Origin: Bugulina stolonifera
Lineage: Eukaryota; Bryozoa; Gymnolaemata; Cheilostomatida; Bugulidae
Assembly: GCA_935421135.1 (NCBI GenBank)
Contig: OW285189.1
Span: 18,659,798-18,723,797 of the forward strand
Length of the DNA: 64,000 bases
Reading direction: 5' to 3'
The notes under the pieces were generated by a model. It was given only the letters and a program-made list of their open reading frames with translations, was not told where the DNA came from and searched no databases. Positions 26,576 to 38,905 of this stretch are shown one piece after another (position 1 is the first letter of the stretch; every line of letters starts with the position of its first letter). Position numbers and translations under genes: made by a program.

Positions 26576-26812
26576 TACAAAATATGCTTGATTTATGACT
26601 GTTGTGAAATAGTCATAGAGATAATGACTGTTGTAAATAGTCATAGATATAAATGGCCTGGCATTGCCAGCCATTCACCCCAAGACGCTGAAAAAAGAAA
26701 ATATTTTTTCATCAGGTTAAGCAGCTTATAGGTTTCTATTTCCTTCATCAAACAAATTTAAATTTATACTGACAAGGAAATTGCAATCTTTTACAGCAAA
26801 CGTGTCATCATA

Positions 26813-27280
26813 AGTGTGGTGTAAGTGTAAGTGTGGTGTAAGTGTAGTGTAAGTGTAGTGTAAGTGTGGTGTAAGTGTGGTGTAAGTGTAGTGTAAGTGT
26901 AGTGTAAGTGTAGTGTAAGTGTAGTGTAAGTGTGGTGTAAGTGTGGTGTAAGTGTGGTGTAAGTGTAGTGTAAGTGTGGAGTAAGTGTAGTGTAAGTGTG
27001 GTGTAAGTGTAGTGTAAGTGTAGTGTAAGTGTGGTGTAAGTGTGGTGTAAGTGTGGTGTAAGTTTAAGTGTGGTATAAGTGTGGTGTAAGTGTAGTGTAA
27101 GTGTAGTGTAAGTGTAGTGTAAGTGTAGTGTAAGTGTGGTGTAAGTGTAGTGTAAGTGTAGTGTAAGTGTGGTGTAAGTGTGGTGTAAATGTAAGTGTGG
27201 TATAAGTGTAGTGTAAGTGTGGTGTAAGTGTGGTGTAAATGTAAGTGTGGTATAAGTGTGGTATAAGTGTGGTGTAAGTA
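26813..27280. repeat. 11-bp minisatellite (unit 3, interspersed variants)
   Basis: About 42 copies mixing AGTGTAGTGTA and AGTGTGGTGTA, interrupted by short unit deletions. It is equivalent in position to the array at 7128. Confidence 0.9.
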
Positions 27281-28090
27281 GTGAATACAATGTACAGTGC
27301 AATAACTAGTTAATAACCGCCGGATTGGAATTGCAAGACTGGTCAGTGGACACTATGTACTGTACCATGTGCTGTTTATATGCTATGTAACACTGCATCA
27401 ACGTTACCAATATCATACTGCATGACCAGTCTCAACTGCAATGCCAATATTACTACACATATAGGCTAGTTGCCATAATTATATAACAACATACATGCCA
27501 ACCTACACCTTGGCATGGTTTTTCATGCATCGGAATGTCTACTAAAAGAAAAAAGTGATATTTTGGAAAAAGTAAAATTTTTGAAGTCATCTCCCACTTA
27601 ACTTGCATTTCGACTTGTAAGTAGACAAGTCGACTTCGACTTCGACTTGACTTGACTTGTGACTTGCATGACTGCTGACTTGACTTGATTTGCAGCACTG
27701 ACTTGACTTGGACTTGACATGTCTCCAAAATTCTAGAAATGACTTGACTTGTTGACTTGCAAGTCGACTTGGAGCCAATTCTGCAAAATATTAAGACTTT
27801 GGTTGCTTTCCAACCCAGTGTAAAATATTTTAAATATCGCAGTTGATAAATATATTGATAAACATACAAACTCATTCATCATCTTCTACTTGTGGTAATT
27901 AAAGGAGAAGTTGCGCCAGTCATAGACAATCCAATATTCTAAGTCTATTTAGCGAATCATCACTGGTCACAGTCTTCAGTTAGAATATTTTCAAAAACCA
28001 CAATTTATTGCAAATTCTCTCATTTTATTGTATAAATTTGCCATACACATACATGTATAATTACGATTATAATGCAGCATACATCTGCAT

Positions 28091-28190
28091 CATGGGCACT
28101 AATAAGCTATTGATCATAATTAGAAGTTGTCCTCTCCCAATTGAGAGAAGACAACTTCTAATTATGATCAATAGCTTATTAGTGCCCATG
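28091..28190. repeat. Hairpin, unit 3 copy (100-bp palindrome)
   Basis: Arms of 50 bp with about two mismatches, running from CATGGGCACT to AGTGCCCATG. The paralogous sites in units 4 (about 54110) and 5 (about 59375) lack it. It therefore behaves like a very small fold-back insertion. Confidence 0.85.
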
Positions 28191-29489
28191 CTCCGCATGT
28201 ATCTCAATAAAACTATAATTAATTACTGTAGACTATCAATTAATTGAAGGTTTCATTTATAATTAATTACTGCAGGCTATCAAATAGAAGGTAGCCCGTA
28301 CCATAAGGCAGACTTCCAACATGTAGTTATGTCAAACTAAACCACTGTCCAAGTTACTTATTGTAGGCAGGGGTATGGGATGCCAAGAATTCTCTCATTT
28401 TGCTGGGAATTTCCACACTCTATTAATAATAGCTACATGTAGCACATTACCCTCATTTACTATAATCTACCTACTTCAGATAACAATGTATGTAAGCATC
28501 ATTGCTTTAGTTTCTCAACATCGTACCAGATGTGTATATTGTATGTAGATGTATAAATCTAATAGTACATGCAATTAAAATACTATTACATGTATAACTG
28601 TGATCTGCATGGTCCTAAGTTTATATTATTTTAAAATGTTACTTGCTCCACACCATCAACCAGGAGCACTGTGTTAAAGTTATTCCCATTCTAAAAGTAC
28701 ATAATTGGATAACTACATGTGCAAATGTTACGATGCCTTTTGCAATCAACTTTAACTCAATTTAAAATAATTTTATTTCAGAACCATACCTATTATAGGC
28801 CTACTCAATTATCAGTGGTTGATTTTTTACTTACAGTATTTTATAGTAACCCTATTAGCATATTAGCTTATTAAAATGTAAAGTAAATATTTTTATGGTC
28901 TATGCAGACTATTATACAATAGTATTGCACAGTGTTGTACATGTAGAGTAAAGAATAGTATTGCTTTATTATCGTAACCGAACAACACTCAGTGGCTGCA
29001 GTATTAGAACAAATACAGCTTGTTTACTATGTTACCGGGAGCAATAAAAAATAAAATTTAAGAGAATAGCTATTTCTGGTTCCAAGGAATACTTGATAAC
29101 ACCTGTATCTGATAAAACCACTTTTAATATGCAAGTATTTCAACATTACGATTACCTTAAGAATTTAGATTTGATGTTACAAGGAAATGACAGCACAAAA
29201 ACAAGTTTCTGCACAATAAACAACTCATAAGCAGATATTAATAGAATTCGAAGTGTGACAACCTTTTTAGATTTACCGAGTATAATATAACTATAATATT
29301 AATAGTGCAACTCTACATAGTATGTAATAATAGGCATAGGTAATAATTATTGATGCATCAATATAAACTATTATGGTGTCATTGTAATATTCGGCAAAAC
29401 ACACGCCTTAGGTGGTCTAAAAATAGACTGCATACATTTTTTTAATAATATTTTGGTCTAGTGTCAGATTGCGAGGCACAGACTCACAG

Positions 29490-29497
29490 TATAAAAG
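29490..29497 (+). promoter_or_regulatory. TATA box of gene A3
   Basis: TATAAAAGGCAGCTG. Exon 1 ends at 29589, before a GTAAGT donor. Confidence 0.75.
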
Positions 29498-30760
29498 GCA
29501 GCTGAAAGCTCAAAGCAAAGCACAAAGCAGTAGATGCTACACACATACACAGATCTCTTCCAAAGTCGTCTAAAGATTTCAACACAAAAGTAAGTTATAT
29601 TGTACTTGAACTTTAACAAACCAACCCTAATATTCATCTTGATATGGTTTTGGCTATCTTTCACATTAAAATTGTAAAACATATGGTGGTAATGAGTCAA
29701 CTATTAGCGACATTTATAGTGACTAACTACAAGTGATATATTCTGAAGACAAGGTTTGTTACAGCTATCCACTGTAAAGTTTGTTTGTCAAATCTGATTG
29801 AGATTTGATAGTTTGAAGAGAAAATGAATGTTATTGGATGTTTATTGGCGAAATTGAAATAATCACATTTCAAAGTTTGGAAGTTATGGTAGGCCTTATG
29901 TAACTCAGGATATGAAAGTGCAACATGTGACACCCTATTAATTAAAATAATAGTGTTATTCAACTGATCAATATTCTTCTATTATAATTGTGACGAAAAT
30001 TATGATTATTACTGAGCACCATAAAAAGTATAATACAGGCTTGTAGTTATTGTCAAACTGTTATAAAAATCATAATAGCATCCAAATTTAGTATCATCAT
30101 CATCAGAGTTGTGCTAATTGATTAAAATCGATTTAATCGAGTAGCAATCGATTGCCAGTAGCCTTGAATCCTAATCAGTTCAGCCAAGTTTTGCTATAAA
30201 TCTACAATCCTAAGGGGTTAATCTTAATCCTAATCATTTGCTTCTGAATTTTCAAATCTAGCTGAAATTGCTACAATTACTGTACCTTGCTTGATTGCTG
30301 CAAACAGTATAAGAGGATAACTCTATGCTGTGAGCAGACAGCTGCTCTTAATTGCACATGTATATTTCCACCTACTATGTAACCAGTAATCTGTATAAAA
30401 ATGCACTTGTATACAAGCATAATCAACCTTGTAGTTGATTAGAAAGATGAGATTCATCGTACATAGGATTACTTACCCCAGAAATTTAATCTTATTTTGA
30501 ATCAAGCAATATGACTTAATCTATTTCTAAGCAGTTTTTTCCTACATTCTATCCAATCTCAATTTATTCTTAATCTTGTAAAAAATGACCTAAACCAATC
30601 ATCAATTCATTTTAGCTTCTAATAAAACAATCTGAATCAACCTTAATCGTTGAAATCAGTTAAAACCACACCTCTGGTCATCCCCATATGGAGCCGTTAC
30701 AAACTCCAGCATTGAATAATTATTTCATATTCAACTTTTCTTACTTTTAGACATTCAACC

Positions 30761-30931
30761 ATGCAGCTTCTCTCTCTTACCCTTCTTCTGTGCATCGTAC
30801 TGGCCACTGTATCAGGCTACAGTGTCTTCAAGGACAGTGGTTCCTCAGACAAAAGTCATAAAAGAGTTTATAGAAGTGCATCTTCAGACAGCAGTTCCTC
30901 AAGCAGTTCCTCAAGGAGCTCCTCAAGCTAA
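30761..30931 (+). CDS. A3: small secreted Ser-rich peptide
   Basis: 56 residues with signal peptide MQLLSLTLLLCIVLATVSG and the same core and poly-Ser tail as A1 and A2. Intron 29590-30750, canonical GT..AG. It shares the TAA followed by in-frame GYGGPGYY and a second stop. Function unknown. Confidence 0.72.
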   Translation: MQLLSLTLLLCIVLATVSGYSVFKDSGSSDKSHKRVYRSASSDSSSSSSSSRSSSS

Positions 30932-33804
30932 GGCTATGGAGGACCAGGATACTATTAACATGACCAGATACCTGATGACCGACCATTGAAATAACAATAG
31001 CTTCGCATTGTTTCTGTTACTCTTTGTTGTTGTTTTGTTTGACCATTTCTATTAATCCTTTTGTTTTAAATACACCAATATAAACATTCTATTAATTCTC
31101 ATTTGTGCAAACTTTCTCAAATTTACTGGGCTGAATATGGAGTGAAAACAATTGAAACAAAGTGGAATAATAATATTTAGGAGTTGTACAAACATGCTTC
31201 TACTTTGTCAAGGTGAAGGCAACTCTACTATTAGCATAGAATGCATAGGTTAATTAATCTTGAGTGTAAAATTTCCAGGAGCTGTGTAGAGCATGTTTTA
31301 AGCTACAAAATGACGTACAATTAGTCTAGGTTGAGTAAATCTACTTGGGTGTAATACTACTTTGCATTTTCTAAACGTTCAAGTTCGATTGACAGGTGGA
31401 TCAGTGACATCACGTCTTGTCCACAGAAATATGGGAGTGGTTAAATCATTGCAAACTTGCTATCTCCATTGCTGAATAAGCACATGCTATTCTAATTCAA
31501 TATCTTTAAATTATGGCTTGTATTTTAAATTCGCAAAGCCACAAGTACAGATTACTGGTTACATAGTAGGTGGAAATACACATGTGTAATTAAAAGATGC
31601 TGTCTGCTCACAGCATAGTATTATCCTCCAATCCTGTTTGGACACATTGACCAACTTGGTCGTATAATGAGTTCACAGAGGCATTTTAGAGAAACAATTG
31701 CTAGTTTGACTCATGAACGCATATGATGCATTTTGTGGAAGCTGGACTCATTTATTTGCTGCTGTGAGCACTATAACTACACGTACTCTTCACTCCATAT
31801 GTAATATAAAAGGCCTAGCACCATTCATAGGCTCTTCTCACACCTGCACTATCGGGTCAGCACTCCTGTGCCTAGCAGAAACATTACATTGGTGGCAGCG
31901 GTGGAATATCAAGGTAGTCCTGTCACAGTAACGAACTAGAAGGAAGGACACCAACAGGCTCGGACTCGAGAACCCTATTACGAGAAGAAAGTGCCTATTG
32001 ACCCTTGTGGTTCTGCGGATGTAGACTGAGCCAACCACGAATCTCCAACCTTCAACTAAGGGACCGACCCCGAATCCTCCAAGACTGAACAGTACTGTGT
32101 GATCACATCGGACATACCCCTCAGCTCCTTCTCACAAAACAATGATTACCACCAGGACTAGACCTAACGACATGGAACGAGACAACACTACCAGGCAATT
32201 ATTGTGCGTAAATGTCAGTCTGGGAGGCTGAGGCCATATTATGAAATGTCCTGGGCCACCACAATATGAGCAGTACAACATACATGTATTACACAAATTA
32301 TGTACATGCCTGCAAGCAGATCCAACAGTTGTAGCTTTAGGACAGTAGGAGAGCATCAACTACAGGTGATTTTATTCCTTGAAAAAAATTACTGTAAACA
32401 ACAGGCCAGGGTCTGATGAACAAAAACCTGTCTACATGTCTCGATAATATTGATGTGGTATAGGATATTTTTAACTACAGCAATTGTACTTAACAAGCTG
32501 ATTTAAATTCTAGAGCAACTCCCACCATAGCTGCCTCAATAGAATAACAGAAAAATAAAATTAAAAGCTCAGTTATAAGATTACATGTTATGTTTTGCAA
32601 ATCTGGGTCCAAGTCATAAATTTGACTTAACTTGGGCTCGCTACCTTGCTGACTTGACTTCAACCTGTGCATCAATGTTACTTGACTTGACTTAGACACA
32701 CTAATAACTTGTGACTTTGACTTGAGTTCTGCCAAGCCAAATTTTGGATAGTGTATAGCCAACATAGAAAACAGGTCTCAATTGTCTACCTAGTTATCAT
32801 TTTTGCTTTATCAGTGCTACTAGCAGCACTCGGAGTGTATCAAGGTTAGCTATGTTGTATAGATGAAGGAAACTACAGAAAGAAAGAAGGTCATAGATCA
32901 GCACAACGAATTCTATATTTGGTTCAGTCTCACAGTCATACCTACCCTTCTAAAATAATGTCATAGAATATGGAGTTCAGGCTAGAATAGATTGCTATAC
33001 AAGATGTTACATATACATGTACATAAAGCACTCAATTATAATGAAATTTTCACCAGCATATCCCATAATGTATGCATATGATTCAGGGAAACTATCCCAA
33101 TGTGTTGTTAAGTTGGTGCTTTAAACTCCTCATATACACCTATTTTGTACAGAATTAGCTACCAAAGTGTATGAATTTACACAACCTCGCATGCTTAAGC
33201 TGGAGTCATCTTCCCTGTGACTAATAGGTAAACTGTGAGGATAGCTCTTAAGTGCTTTAAACATAAAACATTGCAAAATAAGCCACATGATAATAATATA
33301 ATATTATGCTTGCTTTGGAGTTGTCTCAACTTTGTGCAAGTGAAGCCGCTAAGTGTCCATTTTGTTTTGCACTGACTGTTTTACAACGCGGCAGAAGCAG
33401 TGGTGTTCCTGCATTCCTCAATATTGCACAACAAGATATTAATACTATTCATTCTATATTTAGTTTTCTATTTTCTTCAATTAACTTAGCTATAATGTAT
33501 AGCTGTGTTCATTGATTTTATTAAGGCATAGTGTCATTAAAAGGCAAGAAATTTAAAATATTAGCAATTGTTTATTGTACGCAAAAATATACATACATTT
33601 CAAACATAATAAAAACATAAAACAACTATTAGGGTAATATGTAATATTTGACCCAAAAACACGCAAGAACGAAACAAACAGAACAGTTTTGCCATCTAGA
33701 TGTAGGTGCATGATCTATAACACTGCAATTTCAAATGAGATTTAGAAGTATTGGCATGTGCATGTATTCTATCAAGTTTTTGGGAGAATTCCCCTGCGTT
33801 ATTA

Positions 33805-34296
33805 TTAGTAAAGCCCAAATTTCCTGTAGCCTTTGTAACCGCCCTCTTTTGATGCACTTCCTGATCCTCCGCGGCCATAGCCTGAGGAACCGCTCTCTCT
33901 TGATGCACTTCCAGATCCTCCATGACCATAGCCTGAGGAACCGCTCTCTCTTGATGCACTTCCAGATCCTCCACGACCAGAGCCTGAGGAACCACTCTCT
34001 TTCGATGCACTTCCTGATCCTCCGCGACCAGAACCTGAGGAACCACTCTCTTTCGATGCACTTCCTAATCCTCCACGACCAGAGCCTGAGGAACCACTCT
34101 CTCCTGATGCACTTTCTGATTCGCCACGACCATAGCCCGAGGAACCACTTTCTTTTGATGCACTTCCTGATCCTCCACGACCATAGCCTGAGGAACCACT
34201 CTTTTTTAAATTTTTGTGGCCTCCGGAATAAGTTCCATAGCCTGAGACACTAGCCAAAGCAATGCATAGAAGAAGGGCAAGGGAAAGAACTTGCAT
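33805..34296 (-). CDS. B4: secreted Gly/Ser/Tyr-rich repeat protein (7 repeats)
   Basis: The longest family B member, 163 residues: signal peptide MQVLSLALLLCIALASVSG, TYSGGHKN linker, seven highly similar 17-residue repeats (51 bp each; SGSSGYG or SGSSGSG starts) and the conserved tail. Repeats differ mostly by single substitutions, which suggests recent expansion by unequal exchange. The intron runs from a canonical GTAAGT donor (34821) to cttgtag (34307-34308); an AATAAAG motif is at 34879-34885 on the complementary strand. Likely a secreted structural or mucus-type peptide (inference from composition only). Confidence 0.75.
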   Translation of the reverse strand: MQVLSLALLLCIALASVSGYGTYSGGHKNLKKSGSSGYGRGGSGSASKESGSSGYGRGESESASGESGSSGSGRGGLGSASKESGSSGSGRGGSGSASKESGSSGSGRGGSGSASRESGSSGYGHGGSGSASRESGSSGYGRGGSGSASKEGGYKGYRKFGLY

Positions 34297-35776
34297 GGTT
34301 GAGTATCTACAAGTACAAGTTAAAATAAATTAAACTTTTGCTTCTGAAAGAAGACCTTGTACCAGTTGCATATTGTACATAATAATAGCAAACACATTGA
34401 AAAGCAATATGCATATACACGTACATTTACTAGACCTTTCATAACAAATCTACAACATTAACATCGATGTATAATTCAACGATTCAATTTAAAAACCAAT
34501 AAATTGTGATGTTGTTCTTTGTGCTGCTACATAACCTCATGACATATATTAGTCTCTTAATAGATTTTGTCAATAATTCAGATAATTCAATATTTTATGC
34601 TTGGAGATTTGCACACTTTACAACTTAGCCTACAGGTAAAGACCATGAAATTACAATCTAATATTAGTAAAAGAAGGAAATATGGTGATTTTATCATAAT
34701 ATATAATATGATATATTACATGTATATTCATGTATGCAGATAACATCAACAAAAATAAGTTCCTTAAAAAATATTGTGAAAAGTGATGCAAGTATAATAT
34801 TTATGAATTATAATAACTTACATTTGTGTAGTTCTTAGAATACTGGGGAACAAATCTAGCTGTGTGACAACTACTGCTCTTTATTGGGTTTCAATCTCTC
34901 TTTTATACTAAAAGTTTGTAAATTAAAACCCGACAGTTGTAGCCCAAAAATATTTCAAAAATGCATATATTCTCGCAGGGAGGAAATTAATTTACCCAAA
35001 GACCACAGGGTGGCACATCTATGTATACATCAGCAAATATTGTGCTGTCAGTCCCCAACTATTCTATTTATCACTTATTTTACCTTAAGACATAGACGTA
35101 ATATATCACCTACGTTGTACCTATGTCCAACGGACTGACACATTCCAAGCTCTGTTAAGGGCTGTCTACTGATTATTTATTGCTTAAAAGAAAGAAAGTT
35201 TTTTTGCTGACATTTCCTTGTAAAGTGAAATATAAACAATAAACCTAAATGCTGGACAAAAAAGGGAAATATGCTACACAGGTGTTGTCAAGCATTGCCC
35301 CATAATAAAAAAATATGTTTGTCATTTTTTTAGGTTTCTATTTTCATCATCAAACAAATTTGAATTCATTCTGACAAGGAAATTGGTGTCTCGTACAGCA
35401 AACGTGTCATCATATGCAATGTACGTGTATGTGTTTATTATCATACTACATGTATATACATATCCGTGTATGTACAAATGTAGTTTCATTGTTGTATAAT
35501 AATACAGCCATGTAACTACTAAAAATTTTCATTTCTCTGTTGCATAATTGGCAAAGTAATGCACAGATTAAAACAATCAACCTCAGGGAACAAGCATAAT
35601 ATTGTTATACATATTATACATTCGCCCTGCTAGTAAACACTGTTACAAAAGAACGCACTTTTAGAGCAACATAAACATGGCATCTAACCCTCCTCCAAGT
35701 AATTTATGTACTTGTACAGTAGACAATGGGGCAGACCTACCTGGTCTCTCAAGTGGGTATATCCTCTTGTTCAACA

Positions 35777-35805
35777 CAAAGTGGTACAATAACAAAGTGG
35801 CGACA
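35777..35805. repeat. P-type element, left terminal inverted repeat
   Basis: 29 bp, the perfect reverse complement of 40229-40257. Confidence 0.92.
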
Positions 35806-36366
35806 ACGAGCCTATTGGACGCCATTACGGTGCTCGGTCACGCCTTTCACTATAGACAGGCCGCGTAGTTATGGTGGATTTGTCAACCCTATATCTTTGA
35901 TACTAATTGATTTGGAAGACTTCTAAATGCACCACATTGTAGCTAAATGTCTATTGAGTAGCAGAACTTCACTTTCGGGATCAAAAACTGGCGATTGGAA
36001 GTAATATAGCACACAATAAGACAATAGTTCATTGAATGGTATTACACTGTATATACATGTAGTTCTACCTTGTACATGTACCTATGAAGGCATTAGCAGA
36101 GAGAAACACTGGCATTGATGCTTGTTTATACTTTATTTATGGTAAAATTATAAAGCCATAACAAGACATGTAATATTACAGCAGTAGAACACAGTAATTA
36201 CATGCACATAAAATTATGACAATTACAAATTATTTCTGCTGTACAATTAGGTAAACATTTTATAAGTTTTGTTCAATACTCCTATACCATGCATAATATA
36301 CATAGTAAGTTGCATGGTAAGTAACATAATAATACTAAATGCACATAAGAATAGATAATTTACACA

Positions 36367-38905
36367 CTAATCACTTAACAACATGCATGGTCTACTTGAT
36401 TTTTTTGCAAGATGACGCATAGCCATACTTTTTGAACCAAGAAAACTTCCACATAAAGCTGATCTTAGGTTCTTTACTGCGTGAGGCACATCTGCCATGA
36501 AGTACAGCTTTCTACTGTCATTGCAAGGATGCACAAGAGAATAGCATGGAGGCAGAGTCCGTGTCACACCAATCCCAAAAGATCTCCACACTGCTTGGTT
36601 GCTGCTCCCAATGTCACTAGTGACATTGACCACAAACAGGCCAACAGCGTGTGCCCTCTTTATAATATCTATAATAATGTCGTGATACACAGCTCCGTCT
36701 GTACTGCTGCCTGCAAGACAAGTTTCATAAAAGTATATACAAAAGGCACCATTAGTAAGGCATGCATTAAATTGAATTCAGACACATATTTACATGTATA
36801 TCAGATAAAAAATGCAATGATATCATATAATGACTAACTATGGGTGCAAAAGAAGTTCATGTATCCAGCGCATGCAGAAATGGCTAACACCATATCAGGC
36901 TTTCGCCATATCTCACCATGTTCATGGGCTATACATCATCATAGCTAAAATAGAGAAAACAGAACACAGCGACAAGGCAGACCATCAACAATAATATTGT
37001 TGATGGTCAAGAAAGTTATTAACAAATGCTTAGTATAGGAAATTGCAGATTTGTGAATTTTAATTTGACCATTCAAAACTATGCCAGCAGAACGAAAGTC
37101 ATGGGATTTTTAGGATTACCTCAGCATATCTGTGTCTAAACAAATATTATAGAATATGAAAAGAACTATATCAAATCGACAACGGTACATTATACAACAG
37201 TGCATCAACTTATAGACATGTCAAAAAATTCACGGCGAAGTGAAAATAAAATATATATTTTAGGTGACTTGAGTTTGATGATTTGAGCAAATGCAAGCCA
37301 GAAGTATTGTATTCCAATCACACATCATGAATTGTAAATTCTTGAGACCTACAAAGAAAAAATTGGTGGTGCCAGTTAGAGGATTACTATGGAATAGATC
37401 GAAGCAGTAACAACATAAAAATTTGAAATACTTGGTAGCATATTTATGTAAATGGCTATACAACAATACAACAACACTGGCTTTCCATGGTTCGAACTCA
37501 GTGCAGTTTAAGCTCAGCTCGAGCTATGGGATGACTCAGCTCACAGTCATTTAGTGAGCTCAGTCAGTGCGTACTCTCAGTACGATGTCATGCGAGCTGG
37601 CTATATGCCAACGACTAGAGCGAGGTATTATTAGTTCATGGGATGGCTTAGTACGCACTGCTAACCACAGCTATAATTAGTGCGAGCTGTAAGCTAGTTC
37701 GAACAATGGAAACGTAGTGCAATCGAACTAACTATAAACAAGCTAAGCACACAAGCTCTGACAAGTGCAGTACTGTACAGCCTTTCTATAGCCTGAGATC
37801 TACTCTTGAGATTGCAAAAATTAGAATTGACCCAAACGAGAACCTGTATATTGGTGTCTGACAAACAACAAAGACTATTTGTACGGTCCTGCACCTGTCC
37901 CAACAAGCTACATTCAGTAAGAATTTACAACCTGTGAAGTGGAAAGCTACTGTCTGCTTCCATCGGGTACAAATGCCAGAGAGCATGAAGACAAGTCCAT
38001 GAGTAGTTACCCCTTTCTGACTTGGCAAGGTCACTTGTCCCATCACTGACCCTGTAGAGAAGTCATACTCGGTTCGGGCCTGCAGAGACATTTCGTCTAA
38101 AGTCAGAGAGCAATATCGATCACTTTCTTTCATCTTTTCAACTTAAAAATTAAGTTTAAAAATATCAGTGAACAGCCTATAGGGCATCGAAATATTTCAT
38201 TGGGGGTTTCAGTACTAGATGGGTTCGAATCTAAAACATTGAAAAGAATGCTAAATGTTCATCATGTATCATGCAATATATACTAATGGTATTGACAGAA
38301 GAATCAAACAACATTCATCATAGCTCACCTTTGCTATAATACGAGTGATCAAACTGAACAGGCGTGTTTGCTGGTTCTGAAGTAGTGCATGTTAATGAAG
38401 GAAGACGCAATCTTTTTCTTCTTGTGTGAGACTGATCTTTATGAGCAAATATTGAAGGGCATGAATCTGGCTTCAAAATTTTACGGCCATCACGCATTCG
38501 GACAGCGTAACAATCATCTTCAAAGTGTTTCTGTATAGGAAAATTATATTAAAATGTACTATCACATTATGCATGACATCCCAAGTAATAAATCAGGTGT
38601 GTAAACAACACCAGATGATAGAAAACAAATAAAACTGGTAACAGTGGACACTTCTTTGTAATCAGTTACAATGAAAAGTGGTGGACTAATCTAATCAGCA
38701 AAAATAATCGCCGACAGGTGTATATACTCACTGAGCAAAGACGCCCATTGTCGGTGGGCATCCATAGTGAACCATTCTTATCCAATCGATTAATTCTAGC
38801 TGCCCATTGCCTTTTCCGAGAGGGATCTGCCGGAAATCGATGCATGATAACATCGTTGCTTTTAGCAGTGTTTTTACAGCCATAAGCACAGCAGTGTGGC
38901 ATCAT
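36367..38905 (-). CDS. THAP-domain P-element-type transposase (four exons, C-terminally short)
   Basis: Exons inferred from splice motifs and frame: 38905-38732, 38530-38329, 38141-37932 and 36710-36367; phases join without stops to give about 309 residues. Exon 1 plus the start of exon 2 make a C2CH THAP zinc finger (MPHCCAYGCKN, FP, W, then LCS joined to KHFEDDC). Exon 3 carries LTLDEMSLQ, the first catalytic Asp of the RNase-H-like fold. Exon 4 carries VTSDIGSSN, the second Asp, and the family motif DVPHAVKNLRSAL. Known P-family transposases are much longer. The GTP-binding insertion and the third acidic residue are not visible, and only 590 bp remain before the transposon end, so the gene is probably truncated or the element is non-autonomous. 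Confidence 0.75.
37482..37712. mobile_element. Possible MITE nested in a transposase intron
   Basis: About 231 bp bounded by inverted repeats TTTCCATGGTTCGAACT and its complement (one mismatch), with further loose complementarity inside. No clear target duplication is seen. It lies in the intron between exons 3 and 4. Confidence 0.4.

Larger units (their letters stand above)
20035..31331. repeat. Tandem host unit 3 (about 11.3 kb)
   Basis: Third copy, with B3 (24293) and A3 (30761). It carries a 21-bp repeat (20095-20189), a deleted LTR remnant (21213-21252), a one-armed version of the unit-1 palindrome (around 21377-21432) and a roughly 1.1-kb insertion (about 25590-26730) absent from the other units. 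That insertion contains a 31-bp minisatellite. I see no further genes in 20190-24292, 25180-26400 or 27300-29489. Confidence 0.8.

Noticed and set aside
26335..26598. 87-residue frame with VLGAITRKEN repeats
   Set aside because: Built from the 31-bp minisatellite; no signal peptide, domain or gene context.
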